Part shown: positions 1-11,732 of the stretch, one piece after another
How positions within the stretch are numbered: position 1 is the stretch's first letter
Layout: every line of letters starts with the position of its first letter
Program-made: the position numbers and the translations under genes
NCBI GenBank assembly: GCA_023159155.1
Contig: JAJNNX010000007.1
Coordinates: 62,001 to 126,000, forward strand
DNA length: 64,000 nt
Source of the DNA: Ustulina deusta
Lineage: Eukaryota; Ascomycota; Sordariomycetes; Xylariales; Xylariaceae
Reading direction: 5' to 3'
The notes under the pieces: model-generated
Seen by the model: the letters and a program-made list of their open reading frames with translations, nothing else
The model's database searches: none
What the model was told of the DNA's origin: nothing

Positions 1-20
1 TGTTCTAAAATCAACATGAT

Positions 21-2098
21 CTAGCCAAATGAGAGCTTTTTCTGCTTAGGATCGTCAAATCCAAGGGGCCGTCCTCTCTTCTTCCCCCCGCTGCTCTTGA
101 ATTTTTTGGCTATCGGCATCTCCAATGATAGTGGAGCGCTCTCCGTGGTGTCTCCTTGTACAGCATCACGAATTGTCTGTCTCGAGAGACATGAGTCCAG
201 ATGATCATTAAACCGTCGTTCATCCGCGGGCTGAGGCCTCCCACATATAGGACAGTCCCACAACTGTTCTGTGGTCTGAACATCACGGGCCATGTCAGAT
301 ACGCTTTCAGGTATATCCTCTAGTTGCACTCCATCAGGGAGCACCTGGTACTCATCGTCTTCGCCATGCGCTTCGGAATCAAACGGGTCATCATCTTCAT
401 GCTCGGTATTTTTACTAGCTATCTCCTCTGCTTTCCGCTTACCGGGTTGATGAGATGTCTCCTCTACTTTAAGAGGTTGTAATCCGAAGAAAGCGCGAGT
501 ATCAGGTTTCTTTGTGCTGACCAGGTGTGTACACCGAAGACCCATGAGCCGCAGCTTCATCGCTGGCACTATGATAGCACAGTTAATGGTGGCACGTGAT
601 AAAATTATGACGAGATCCAATCATATATGGTCTTTTGGGTGTTCCGGCTGGTAACGAGATAAGATATGTATATTCGGGGGCACTCACTTTCATGGTGGAA
701 TTTTGTTAAGATAGGTAGGGAGTAATGATACAGATCGTCTGCCTGGGAAATAGCTCTCGGTAGAACGACCTGGCGAGTGAAGACTTCGTAGGTATGTAGC
801 TTTATCTTAAGGACCAGTGTCCGCCCTTTGCAGTCGGCCCTTTGCATATCTTTTTCCAACTCTTCGGCCGTCCATCGAAGCTTATTTCTTAGTTCCGCAG
901 GGTCCGACATATCTCGGAATGTGCTTTCAGTCCCGACACTCTTCCGCTCATACTCTTCGGCTGGTTGGATTTGAGTCCGCCCGAGACCTAGGTGACATCC
1001 CAAGAGAAACTGGTATGCCTTCTCACCGAAGAGTTGACACAAAAGGTGGCGATGGGGGTATATTTCCCCGCAAGTCCGAATACCTATTTCCTGAAGCTCT
1101 CGTTCCAAGACACGGCCAATACCGTTTACCTTCCTTGTTGATAGGTCACGCATGAAGGTCATGATCGCATTTCGATCGTTGGGCAAAGAATATTGACCGT
1201 TGGGCTTGTTGAGGTTTGAGCAGATCTTGGCTAACTTGGCGTTCGCGGCAATGCCCGCAGACACGGTGATGTTGGTCTTCTCGTGGATCTCGCCCCGCAC
1301 TTGTTGCACAGCCTCTTCGGCTGTCATATTATGCTGGACACAGTACTCGGTGATATTGAGGTAGGCTTCATCGATGCTAGCACTCTCGAATCTCGGGTCG
1401 TAGTTAGCGATGATATCTCGAATTTCGCGAGCTTTCGCTGTATATTTCTCGAAATTAGGGCGGACTGGATGGTAGTCGTCTCAGTAGGCAGCCCAAGGTA
1501 AAGCGGAGTTGGGGCTGCGACGAGATCTCGACGAGATCTTCGATAGGTTCAACATACTAAGTAGCAACTCGGGACATATTTTCTTTGCAACGAAGCCGGC
1601 CATACCGCTACGGCAGCCAAACTTGCGTGCAACATAATTGCAAGTGGTTAGAACACCACTACCAACGGCGAAGGGAACATCCTTCAGCTCGGGGCGATCT
1701 AGCTGTTCGACAGCAGCATAGAAAGCGTCACAGTCGATGTGCACGATGCGCTGTGTCAAGTCGCGGGAGGCCTCCAGCTCAGCGATGAGTTGGTCGGCGG
1801 CTCGAGTTTCGCGGGCGAGGTCGAGTTTCTCGAGGCGTTGCTTCTTCGTCAAGATCTGCTCGATCTTCTGGGTTAGGACCTTGTCCTTTGCCTCTTCCCG
1901 GTTGAAGAACTTGGATCCTTTAGAGGCATTGTAGATGATTTCCGACACCTTGGACTGGTCAACTGAATCTTGGCCGGCCTTCGTCAGGGATGGCCCTAGT
2001 AGGCTGTACTTCAGTGTCTGGTGCTCGCGAGGTCCTGGTTCTGTGGCATGGCCACTTGCCTCTGCCATTTCTCGGGGAGCGCTGAATCGTCTGACCAT
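21..2098 (-). CDS. POLK: DNA polymerase kappa (Y-family translesion polymerase)
   Basis: Exons 21-568, 688-1464 and 1558-2098 join to a 621-residue protein. Nuclear Y-family polymerase that copies past damaged bases. Exon 1 has the conserved N-terminal stretch of the kappa branch ([10 protein letters not shown] near residue 35) and the first catalytic motif [11 protein letters not shown]. Exon 2 starts [13 protein letters not shown] and carries the second metal site SIDEAYLN, then thumb and little-finger regions. Exon 3 has an [10 protein letters not shown] little-finger segment, a UBZ-type zinc finger (C-x2-C ... H-x3-C, about residues 542-570) that would bind ubiquitin on PCNA, and a C-terminal KKLSFG resembling a PCNA-binding box. 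Both introns have good donors (GTATGT, GTGAGT). Removing them restores the missing SIDEAY block and joins the little finger. An alternative start at the internal Met of MAEASG (eleventh codon) is possible. The identity rests on motifs and order and is firm. Confidence 0.93.
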
Positions 2099-2608
2099 CT
2101 AGAGCACCGATAGTCACATGATACACGAGGCCGCGGGCAGCATGGATCGTATCGGTCTCTACTTAAAAATGCCGGGGTTTGACCAAACACGTTTAACCTG
2201 GAGAAGAGGGGCATCTTTCGATGCAAGACGCGTACCCAGGTAGATTTCAATCACGACATCACGTGAAAGATTACCTACTTACAGTATATTCATCTAAGCC
2301 ACTTATTCAGATATAACGAAAACACAAAATCATTATATACATATATTAGGTTAGGTACATAACGTATTTGGGACCTCCAGTAAGTACCTACCTAGGTACT
2401 ACCTATAGGTATGTAGACAATATTGCTAATAGCCAACATTGAAGATGTAGGAGATCTGGACGCATTTTGGAAACCATCTCATCATCATTGTTCTAGGTAC
2501 CTATAAGTAGTCTTCTGTGCAGAATTCCGGGATGAGAACGTAGGCAGTCCATCTATCACTCATTTATTTCAGTATGACCCAGAATAGTACATTCTTCGTT
2601 ATCACTTC
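2099..2608. other. Intergenic, repeat-bearing
   Basis: Upstream of the polymerase gene and downstream of the arabinofuranosidase remnant. AT-rich, with TAGGTAC/ACCTAGGT repeats near 2345-2415. No reading frame here resembles a known protein. Confidence 0.6.
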
Positions 2609-3470
2609 CTAGTCAACCATCCTCCCATTTCTGCCTGACAGCATTGCGTTTTCCTTTGTATCGAGCACTGCAACACAAAGATTTGGTAGACTGAACGAAA
2701 GCGAACCATTCTTATCCGACTTGACTATGGTATTGCTTGTCTTTACGACATTGACACCTGTGAAAGGATCGTTGATGCCATATGGGTTCTCAGGTCCGGT
2801 GAGCACTGTCAATTCTGCCGCTGTCCCGGCCAATACACTATCAAAAGTCAGTTTAATAGGACATCGGCACAGTTGGTAGGATACGCCAGGGAAACGGCCT
2901 CAGTACACCGCTACCCCAGCCGGTTCCATCGTTTGGAAATGTGGACGCCATCTCTCCTCTAATATGTGGTGTCTCAACATTGTCGAATTTCCGAAACTCG
3001 GCCACCCACGTGTCAGGTGTGGTGTACAAGCGGTGGTCACAGGTGCCTGGACTCGGAATGTCGTACCCATCGTACACTAAACCCGACGCGATGCCCTGAA
3101 TGTCCGAGTCTGAAAGGTTATAGCGGATAGGAGCCGGGGTCGAAACTATCTTATTAAAATATTTCGAGCTCGGCCGCCGTGTCTTGCACCAGGAGCCTGG
3201 GTAGTATCTACTCACTTCGAAAAAATTACCCCCAAGCACAGAGCTACCAAGACACCAGATGTTAGGCAGCGCACGCAGGGAATATTGATACAAACCATGC
3301 TTTTTAGACAAGCCTTGATCCAATCCACTAGCCATAAGCCTCGACCGAGTAAACTGAGGGATTCCAAGATCCCGAGAGGAAGTGAAAAGCCAAACATTAC
3401 CCTGTTGGTGATGTGCAGATAAATTGTTGGCATCGCTGTATGTTCTTAGAAGCAGTCCAAACGGGTCCAT
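2609..3470 (-). pseudogene. Decayed GH51 alpha-L-arabinofuranosidase remnant
   Basis: Two reading-frame pieces recall the C-terminal half of GH51 arabinofuranosidases, which release arabinose from plant cell-wall polysaccharides. The first (2853-3470) contains DHRLYTTPDTWVAEFRKFDN and a GEMASTFPNDGTGW-RPFPW segment, matching the family's YxSPD-W-FDN and GEYAS...PFPWW blocks. The second (2609-2833, another frame) contains GPENPYGINDPFTGVNVVK and SLPNLCVAVL, the end of the family's C-terminal beta-sandwich. The roughly 100-150 residues normally lying between them are missing, the frame changes at about 2850, and no catalytic N-terminal domain precedes position 3470. I infer an old truncated and internally deleted copy. 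The family call is from memory of conserved blocks and is fairly, not fully, sure. Confidence 0.6.
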
Positions 3471-4290
3471 ATCACCAATTAGGAAGCCTAGGGTTCAATT
3501 CCTACAGCGGCCGTATTTTCTAGTAAGACAGAAGGAACGCTTACTAGTTTGTGACCGTACGCTATGTAGACATCACTGTGTAGCTAAGGGTTCGCGAGAG
3601 TATATGCTTAGACCCAACCGTTGATGATTGTATTGTAAGAACTGTGTTTACGGCGTGTTTGGGATGCCCCCAGCCTACAGCTTTCACCCCCTTACCACTA
3701 AGTCAACTTGGTACTAAGGAAGGTTTTTCCTGGACAAACGATTGTTACGCGTACTCCGGGGCATGTAGAAATCTAGGAACAGCTAAACCTAGCAAGTGGC
3801 TGTCGGGGATAGGTCGCAGCAATTCTTAAATAGGTAATGTTAGATTAAGTAGTTATACGCTACCTATTCTATCTACTCCCCCCCTCGCTCTTCCCGACAC
3901 GCCGACCACCAGACGGCCCGTCCCCAGGACGAATCTCGCTTCCTAGGGAGGATGCAGTCCCGTCTAGTTATACTGCGGAGAAACCCGTGGCATATAAACT
4001 GTGGGCAATGGTTTTATCAAATGATGTAAAGGCAGTCTGTCGGTTATCGATACACGCGAATACAGAGGAAACTATTGAACACAACACACCCTCTCGCTTC
4101 GCATTCGCCTGAAACACAAGTTCATTCCGACGTGTTTACAGCCCGCCGGCAGAACGAGCTCAACCACCAGATGCAGCCAACTAAGCGGGAGTGTTCATCA
4201 ACGTTAAACCACACGGCCAAGCCATTACCGCGCTCTCCAACCCAGATTCAATTTATCCCAGTCGGCTCATGAAGCGCCGTCGATGGCAAG
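3471..4290. other. Intergenic, nothing recognised
   Basis: Short frames are present, but none has family-like sequence or splice support. Possibly it includes the lost 5' part of the GH51 gene decayed beyond recognition. Confidence 0.55.
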
Positions 4291-4744
4291 CTAAGCGCCA
4301 CCTTCCCTCTTCGCGTACTCATCCTCAATGGCTTCGGCATACTTCTCCTCCGGGGACCGAGGGTCGTCATGGAGTACCCCATTTTTAAGCAGCTCTTCAG
4401 GCGAAGGGCGATGGGAGATCTTATCATTGAGCGAGTCGGCACGCATGTGCTTCACAAGCTAGGCATTTCTGTTCAGTTCTCTCGCGGTGTAGAGTTGGAC
4501 TTGGAGTTGGCTAAGGATAGGAGGTTAGGTAAGAGGAGAGTAGGGGTGGACACACCTCCTTCTGTTTCTCCTGCAGACTCGGGGCCACGGTAGACTCGGG
4601 AAGGATGTTTTTCTCTACAAGCTCGGACCTGTCTGGCCGGCCCTTTAAGTGTTGTTCTAACGACATCTTCCGACCGCGGGCAGTGGTAACGGGAGATATG
4701 GGGGTCTCATCGACAGTTGGGGCTGGCTTTTCCTGCATAGCCAT
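4291..4744 (-). CDS. Small RPEL-repeat protein
   Basis: Exons 4291-4458 and 4556-4744 give 118 residues. The start MAMQEKPAP is chosen because the upstream in-frame Leu/Met region is a TGAT-repeat leader. Two RPEL motifs are visible: GRPDRSELVEKNIL near residue 40 and HRPSPEELLKNGVL near residue 80. The second appears only after splicing at GAG|GTGTGT...CTAG|CTT, which supports the model. RPEL motifs bind monomeric actin in animal MRTF and Phactr proteins. Fungal small RPEL proteins are conserved, but I know of no assigned role. The C-terminus is acidic and ends EYAKREGGA. An actin link is inference from the motif only. Confidence 0.85.
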
Positions 4745-4768
4745 TGTGATTGATTGATTGATTGATTG
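4745..4768. repeat. (TGAT)n microsatellite in RPEL gene leader
   Basis: Six GATT/TGAT units lie immediately 5' of the RPEL gene start, on the opposite strand to it. Probably in its 5' untranslated region. Confidence 0.85.
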
Positions 4769-6316
4769 ATTATAGCGTGAATTGTTTGAAAGCAAACTAT
4801 GTAGCGAGTGAACTCATCAAGGGCAGGCCAGTTGCTTCGCGCCAGCTATGTACTTGCTACTCTGGTCAGTTGTGGTATGTTGGATGGGCACGGCTCTTGA
4901 GAGCGTTGAGCTTGGGGAACTTGAGAGAGCGCATAGGTATGGAATTCTACCATTTTGTTTTGACGTAATGGTGGCTTTGTTTACCTGAGGTAGGTAGCGT
5001 GCGGGGTAGGTAGCGCCGGCATATGCCTGCCTCCATGCTCCAGACACTTCCCCAGAAGCTAAACCCCGCTAAAGGGATCCAGTACAGGTACCACCGACCC
5101 GCCTGGGTCAGGTATCTACCTACTTAAGTAACTAGGTACCTAGCTAGGTAGGTAGGGAACGCCGCAAGCAGCAGAAAAAGAGGTGACACCGAAGTCTTGG
5201 TCTTGCGCTAATAGGATTCGAACCTAGGTACCTATTACCCATTTAACTGTGAACCAACATTCCCCTCTGCAGCATGATGCATCTGTGCACGTAGTAGGAA
5301 GACAGACCTTGCCTAGCCTTCCTTTTCCCGCGAACAGCTTTATTAACTCTCCCTCATTGGATTGTTAGGCTACAACTTGAAAATAAAGTTAATCTACTGC
5401 AACGTGATGTTCAAGGACTTGAGGTTGTATCCTCTAAGTCCAGCTCTCTGAGCAATTGGGTGGAGGGAGAACTATCTGTTATAGGTTCTGGCGCATGACC
5501 TGCACCATGATCGGCCAAACCTCCCAACTCCTGAGCTCTAATGAAAGAGAAAATCAATCATGGCGATCTGCAAGATAGGTGAAACATATATATAATTAAG
5601 GTGAACGTCTGATTTTTTGTAGAAAGGAATTCTAGCATTGTTCCTTCCACACGAGGAACACGGCGCCGGTGCGAGAGTTCAAGAGATAAATGCCAAAGAT
5701 ATTGCCATTTTTAATGATTCTTGGTTTCTTCTTCACTCCATCAAGGACGCTCTTAGGCTAGCGACCTACAAGCACGCACGCAAGCATTGAGTGTCTCTGA
5801 ATTGGTGAGCCCAAAGGCTGTATGGCAAACCTCATCGACGCTTTCTGTCCTAACTTCTAGCCTTATCCTCTGCTTGCCTAGGTTCTCAAGGCGATCTCTT
5901 GTGGGATTCAGACAGTCGCCATGAGTGAGTGTTTCGAATAGAACAATTCGAATTGCGTAGCACCAGAATTAGCAAGGTTGCTGCATGGAAGGGTTATCAT
6001 GATGATACGCTTTCGATAGAAATGTGTCTGGACTTATATAATACCCACAGTGGTGAGTATCTAGGTACCGAGGCATTCGGACCGTACCACCAAGGTCAGT
6101 CTACATTAGAGCCTATTTCACTCCCGAACCTGTAATCATTTAATGTCTGCTCTCGCCGTGCCAAGTCTGCTAAATGCGCAGCCAGGATTGACTATCCTGC
6201 TGTTTCCATTCTCCCCACGCCTACCGAGTATAATCGAACAGTCTGTCCGAGGCATTACACACTGTAGATGACAGCGGGGTCTCCGTAGAAGTGTGGCTGG
6301 CAGCAAACCGAGAGTT
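4745..6316. other. Intergenic, repeat-bearing
   Basis: About 1.6 kb with clusters of TAGGTACCTA-type repeats around 4985-5160 and 5220-5240. A GGTTCGAATCC box (minus strand, near 5215) looks like a tRNA B-box, but no cloverleaf can be built around it. No protein gene is supported. Confidence 0.55.
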
Positions 6317-6815
6317 TCAATAAGTGGCAGTGCACTCAATTTCGACATCTACATTCAAGGGCAGAGTCTTAACGGCGACACAGCTGTTCGCAGTGAGTAT
6401 GGGGCTGGCATTGTATCGTCATTGAGGATGCTGGCTCACGTTCTGCAGGGCTTCACATCGCCCCAGTACTGGCTATAGACTTCATTCATGGCGGCAAAGT
6501 CGTCCATGTTAGAGAGGAAGACATTCACCTTGACAACCTTGAGGATGTCGGATCCGGCAGCTTCCAATATGGCGCTGAGATTCTTGATGCATTGGTGCTA
6601 CGGAAACGGTTAGTCCAGGAGCCAGAACTGTCATAGGACCGGGGACTGCTGACGGTGTGTGCCTGGATATCACCAGGGATGATCTCGCCCGACTCGGCAT
6701 CCATGGGAACGGCGCCCGATACAAATACAAATCCGTTCGCCTTGATTGCCTGACTGTAGATGCCAGGGAGGGCCTTGGGGGCCTTGTCGGTGACGACGGG
6801 GGTCTTTTCAGTCAT
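6317..6815 (-). CDS. RidA/YjgF/Mmf1-family 2-iminoacid deaminase
   Basis: Exons 6317-6383, 6440-6597 and 6654-6815 give 128 residues, the usual length for this family. RidA proteins hydrolyse reactive 2-aminoacrylate and 2-iminobutyrate made by PLP enzymes such as threonine deaminase. In yeast, paralogues are mitochondrial (Mmf1) or cytosolic (Hmf1). Visible signatures are SQAIKANGFVFVSGAVPMD near residue 21, GSDILKVVKVNVFLSNMDDF in the middle and the catalytic-region VKPCRTCVAVKTLPL with the conserved Arg and the C-terminal VEIECTA. Intron 1 uses a weak donor (GTCAGC) and intron 2 a standard one (GTGAGC). The arginine motif spans intron 2, so splicing is needed for function. No clear mitochondrial presequence is present, so a cytosolic form is possible. 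Confidence 0.92.
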
Positions 6816-7840
6816 GGTGGGGGAGGTAGAGAGAGGGTCGTTTTGTGGGTGGGGGATAGAAAATTAGGTTGGCGGTACTCAGTAGATGGCTAGAACTGTC
6901 TCAGAGGGCCGAAGGGCGTGTCTCTTTCTTATGAATTCCTGAAGAACTTGAGATTGAGATTCTGGTGTTCAAGTGGGAAACCAAATGATGACCTAATCAG
7001 GCGAAATAGTGTGACGGCATATATCTACAGTACAGTAGTGGGCCACATTGGGATAGATGAGGGGCTTTCTGCAATGGAATCACCTAATGATGCTTTGAGA
7101 TGCTTAAGGTACCGAAGTACAATCTTTGACGTTGTATGGATAGGTAGGTACTGAAGGTAGGTAGGATACCTTAGTCTATACCTTTGACCTACTTACTTAG
7201 TAGGTACCTAGGTCAGAAGATAAGAGACTTGAAGGTATCACTCGTCTGAAGAGACGTTACAGTCCGAACCCCGCCCACGACTGCGATCTGCACGATCAAT
7301 GTTGGCATCTGGACGAGGTACGGAATACCAGGGGAGGGGGGGGGTCATGGTGGGGGTAGAGGTGCCGAGGTACATATGTAGTGAGTGTACCTACAGAGAT
7401 AGTGTTAGGTAGGTATATCTTATAGGTATACCTCTGCGTAGTGTACCAGTTTAGAGCAAACCCCACTCGAACCCGACGCTAAACTTATACTACCTATACC
7501 TGGCCCCGGTACTGCAGACCCGCTACTGCACAGCGGTAGTGTGCATGACTAGGTAGTATACCTTGATAACAGCCCTCAGGTACCTACTGGAATCACCTAT
7601 AGTAGATAAGAGAGAAGGGATGAAGAGGGACTGTATGCGGTGTACTACAATGTCGATAATCTCTCCCCCACCAAGTCAGTTACAGACACACAAGGCGCCA
7701 ACATAGTCTAGGTAGTCCGCTGCGTATCCATGTTATTATTTCTTCACTTCGTCATGCTCTCAGACTTTCCCTTCTCCTTTTTCTGCACAACCCCTCCGAG
7801 TTTCTGCGCCTAGTTCACTGGCATCAGCTCTATCGTCACA
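6816..7840. other. Divergent intergenic region with GGTACC-type repeats
   Basis: Lies between the RidA gene (-) and the transporter (+) and should hold both promoters. TAGGTACCTAGG-like repeats cluster near 7138-7210, 7370-7445 and 7545-7600. No gene-like frame is present. Confidence 0.6.
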
Positions 7841-10509
7841 ATGGCAGAACCCGTGCCCCCCCTAGGTTCTCAGCGTCACCCTGTTGCCGGTGACGCGGCA
7901 TCATGCAACAAGAGCGCCGACAATGCTGAAAGTATTCATGAAAACATTGTCGAAGAGACGGCCCTCGTCATTGACGCCGCAGCTGAGAGAGCTCTCTGTC
8001 GCAAGTTCGATTTCCGGCTGTTGCCAATCTTGGCCATCATGGTCCGTCTCACCATCCCATTTGATAACGAAGGAGGGACAGGAAGAGCGACATGATAAAC
8101 ATAAAAACTCAATGTTCCAGCAACGGTGCGACCAAACCCACCTAGGATGAGATGCTGATAGACGTTTGATCAGTATCTATTTAATGCTCTTGACAAGGGC
8201 AACCTCAGTAACGCGCAGACAGCCGGTCTGTCTAAAGGTGATGTCTCACTATGAGCTTAAGTTTCCGGTGTATCTGGGGCTGACAAGATGACACAGATCT
8301 CAACTTCGCATCGGGGCAGTATAACCTGATCGTGGGGAGTAAGCAGCTCTACGATTCTTCTCTTTACCCTGCTGCCCAGTGCTAGGCACGAAAAATACCC
8401 TAGTCGAGAAAACTTGCTGTGCCCTCTCGCGCTCTTCAGGCAGCCCTAAACCCTCAGAAAAGCGAATAACTGACTCCTCATCCTAAAGTATTCTTTGTCC
8501 CTTATGGTATGTAAACGGCCGCATAAGATATTGGTCCCATTCGAAGTCTAAGCTTCCGGTCTTCCATCGATTCTCTGTATACGCTAAACTTAGTCTTCAT
8601 TTTTTCGGTTGTATACTGCAGCCGCTAACACCTAAGCTTGCTAGTAAGCCCAACTCAAAACATACCTTTCTTCTCCTTCGCAAGTTGTCAATGTATGTAT
8701 TTGCTTGGACTTGAACTGACAGTTGACATGGATCAGGTTGTATTCGCCCCTCCCTTAGCCCTGCTAGGCAAAAAAATAGGACCGTCTCGCATGCTTCCTA
8801 TCCTAATGTTTAGCTTCGGTTCCTTCACCTGTGAGTGATATCAATAGTAACCCTCTTCATTTTTCGGCCTATTGAAACGCAACCTTCCGTTACTTCGTCT
8901 AAAAGGGAACTACTGACTCGGAATGCTGAAGTACTCGTAGCTGCGACACGTAACTTCAGTAGCATATTCGTCTTGCGTTTCTTCCTCGGCGCCGTAGAGA
9001 GCGCCTTCTTTCCATTAGTCATATTTTATCTTACTACATTCTACAGACGTAGCGAATTGGCCCGGCGACTAGCTATATTCTATGCCGCGTCAAATATAGC
9101 CAACGCCTTCAGTGGACTTCTCGCGTTCGGAGTTTTCCAGATCAAGTCGAATCTAGTGGATCACCCATGGAGATGGCTCTTTATCATCGAGGGAACTCTC
9201 ACTGTTTTGTTCGCCCTATTCGTTTTCTTCTACTTGCCAAAGAGTGCAGCCGAAGCTAAATTTTTGAACGAAGATGAGAAGGCTCTCGCGTATCATCGAA
9301 TTCAAGTCGATAGTTCTTCCATCGTCAATGAAACATTTAATCTTACAGAATCACTACAGGTATTCAAGAGACCTTCAACGTACGGTTTCCTCTTGATCGA
9401 AATTGCTTGTAAGTATTAATTTTTGTGAATCCAGCTTGCTCTTCCATTACTACCCCATACACCCGTCTATATTACAGGTGTCACACCAATCCGACTGTTT
9501 TAACCAGTATGGGAGCTTTTTTTCACCTGTACAACAAGAGAAACCCGCTAACCACAGCGAGGACAGTGGGTGTTCCAATTCAATCTGTCGGGCTCTTCCT
9601 ACCACAGATTGTCCAGCGAATCGTGAAGGATACTGTCCAAGTAAACCTCTACACGGTCGCGCCAAACATTACTGTGAGACAGACACACCCCGTCCGCTAG
9701 TTAATATTTCTCACTTGCTAAACAACCTTCAGGGTGCTGTCACGTTGTTGATCTTGGCATTCTCTTCTGATTTGCTTCGCATCCGCTTTCCCTTCATCTG
9801 CTTGGGGTTCGCTCTCTCTTTTACTGGGTTCATCATATACGCTGCTATCGACGACGTCCAGCGTCAGAAACAACTCGCCTAGTAAGTAATTCTCGGTGTC
9901 ATTTCTTCCTCTCCGGGTCATTCCAGGTGTACCAAGACCCCTTTTTAAGCTATACTTATACCCCAGAGGCTTTCCTCGCTTTCGAGATATCGATCGATCA
10001 CGTTCAAAACAGCAAAAACTGACTTTTGAACGTTGCAGCTACGCTACATTCATGATGACCTGGGGGACATCAGCTCCTTCCGTCTTACTGAGCACTGTAG
10101 GTGTATGAAACAATTATTGGATCTTACTTCCTTGTTTTGTTCATATCTTGTGGAACAAATAGGGGCAATGCTAATCGAAAACACCGAACAGTGGTACAAC
10201 AACAACGTAGCACATGAAGGCCAACGACTGACCTTAACATCGGTCGGTGTGCCCCTAGCCAATTTAATGGGGTTGGTTGCGAGCAACGTGTTCCGTGAGC
10301 AGGACAAGCCGAAGTATGAACCGGCACTTATCACCACGGCGAGTTTTGGTGGATTCGGATTTCTCGTTGCGGCATGTTTGGGATTCTACATGATGTTTGA
10401 CAATGAACGCCGCAATCGCCAACAGGGCGTGAAGCTCTCCGCGCGGGATGTTCCCACTTCGCGATTGAGGGATGGCCCAAAAGTGGAAGATTTCAGATGG
10501 TTCTTATAG
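7841..10509 (+). CDS. MFS transporter, Dal5/allantoate permease (ACS) type
   Basis: Eleven exons: 7841-8041, 8174-8237, 8297-8338, 8489-8506, 8685-8692, 8737-8830, 8932-9408, 9567-9673, 9733-9881, 10039-10096 and 10192-10509. Together they encode 511 residues. Plasma-membrane anion:cation symporter of the Dal5-like branch; the substrate is unknown, with carboxylates, vitamins or ureides being usual. Family landmarks are FDFRLLPILAIM then YLFNALDKGNLSNA after the first intron, FFVPY, FAPPLALLGKKIGPSR, RFFLGAVESAFFP, WRWLFIIEGTLT, QSVGLFLPQIVQR, LYTVAPN and MTWGTSAPSV. Twelve hydrophobic segments are expected. The 8-base exon TTGTCAAT is required to keep frame. The first donor (GTCCGT) is weak. 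The reading frame is closed only under this model; individual small exons near 8297-8692 are less certain than the rest. Confidence 0.85.
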
Positions 10510-11732
10510 AAAATCTGCGATCTACCTACTTGGTAAATCCCATAGTTTTTAGCATATTACGATACAGAAGGAGGGTGTGAAAACGTCGGTTGGGCTTCTA
10601 GGGGGTTAATCTTAAAAATATATATTTGTGTCTGTGTGTCTGTGTGTCTGTGAGTTGCAACCCTAGGTAGGAGGTTAGTGGATTGTATGCAGTAAAAATA
10701 GTTCAAGCGAGCCGTTACGAGGCTTGATCAACGGTCATTGTTTTAGCATTCCTTGTGACAACGGCTATTATTGGAGGGCTTGGAACAGGGTCTATTCAAC
10801 TAATAATTCTCTAGGCGGCTTAAGGTCCATGATCTCCCTCTTGCCTTCGCCGGGAGATTATAGTGCTACCTTTATATCCGATGCCGCTAGGTTGCAACGT
10901 GGTTTATCCAGGTTGTTGGGCCTTCTTGGCGACCTTGGCCGTGCGACATTCCTGGAGCCCTAAAATCCCCTATAGAGAACCTCGAACAACGCGTCACAGG
11001 TTTGTTAACAATGAGTGACGTATCTAACGGATAGAAAGCTGAGTCACACATACAACCATAACTTCTAGAAAACTTCAGATCATGTTCGCGCTCATAGATG
11101 ATAGGGAGCGCTACGGGTAAGTTAGGTCAGTGACGGGCGCCCTAGTCTCATATGTTGTATTTATAGTTTTCCTCTTTTCCTCTTTCCTTTTTGGCTTTCC
11201 TTGTCTCTCATCCTCTCTGATTTTACCTCTATGCTATGCAAGCTAAACTAATTCTTAGTACATTTGCAAAAAGGAACGCTTATTTATGTATTTATTAGAT
11301 TAGACATGATTATCTCATGGGGCATGGTAAAGGAAATTCTAACTGTCTATCATTACGCATTTCAAATTAATTTAATTAATTCTCGGATGTACCATATCTA
11401 GATTAATTCAAGCCCAGCACAAGTCGATAGCTGCAGTAGCCTTCTTGTTGCTTGTTGGATCAACATCAACCCATCTGAGATGTTGGACTCTCAAAATGAA
11501 TCTTATTAAATGTAGCACGTTTCGCTAGAGATAGTGTTCTCTAGGAATCCATGAAGGCTAATTACCATGTGGTAAGAGAATAACGAGGGTTCTTATACTG
11601 TAGTAGGGACCTCGCTAGTATGGAGTTGTAGATTCCTTGAGCAACAACATAAACTCACAATATACCCTACTATACCCATCCTAACACATGAATAGTAGCC
11701 TAGAATCTCTGTAAAAGGCACTCAGGTACAAC
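10510..11732. other. Intergenic, nothing recognised
   Basis: Convergent 3' flanks of the transporter and the pectate lyase. AT-rich, with a short TGTGTC tandem tract at 10625-10652. No supported gene. Confidence 0.6.
10625..10652. repeat. (TGTGTGTC)n short tandem repeat
   Basis: Three to four copies of an eight-base TGTGTGTC-like unit just downstream of the transporter stop codon. Confidence 0.8.

Noticed and set aside
5190..5240. tRNA-like B-box GGTTCGAATCC on the minus strand
   Set aside because: No A-box, matching acceptor stem or anticodon arm at proper spacing.
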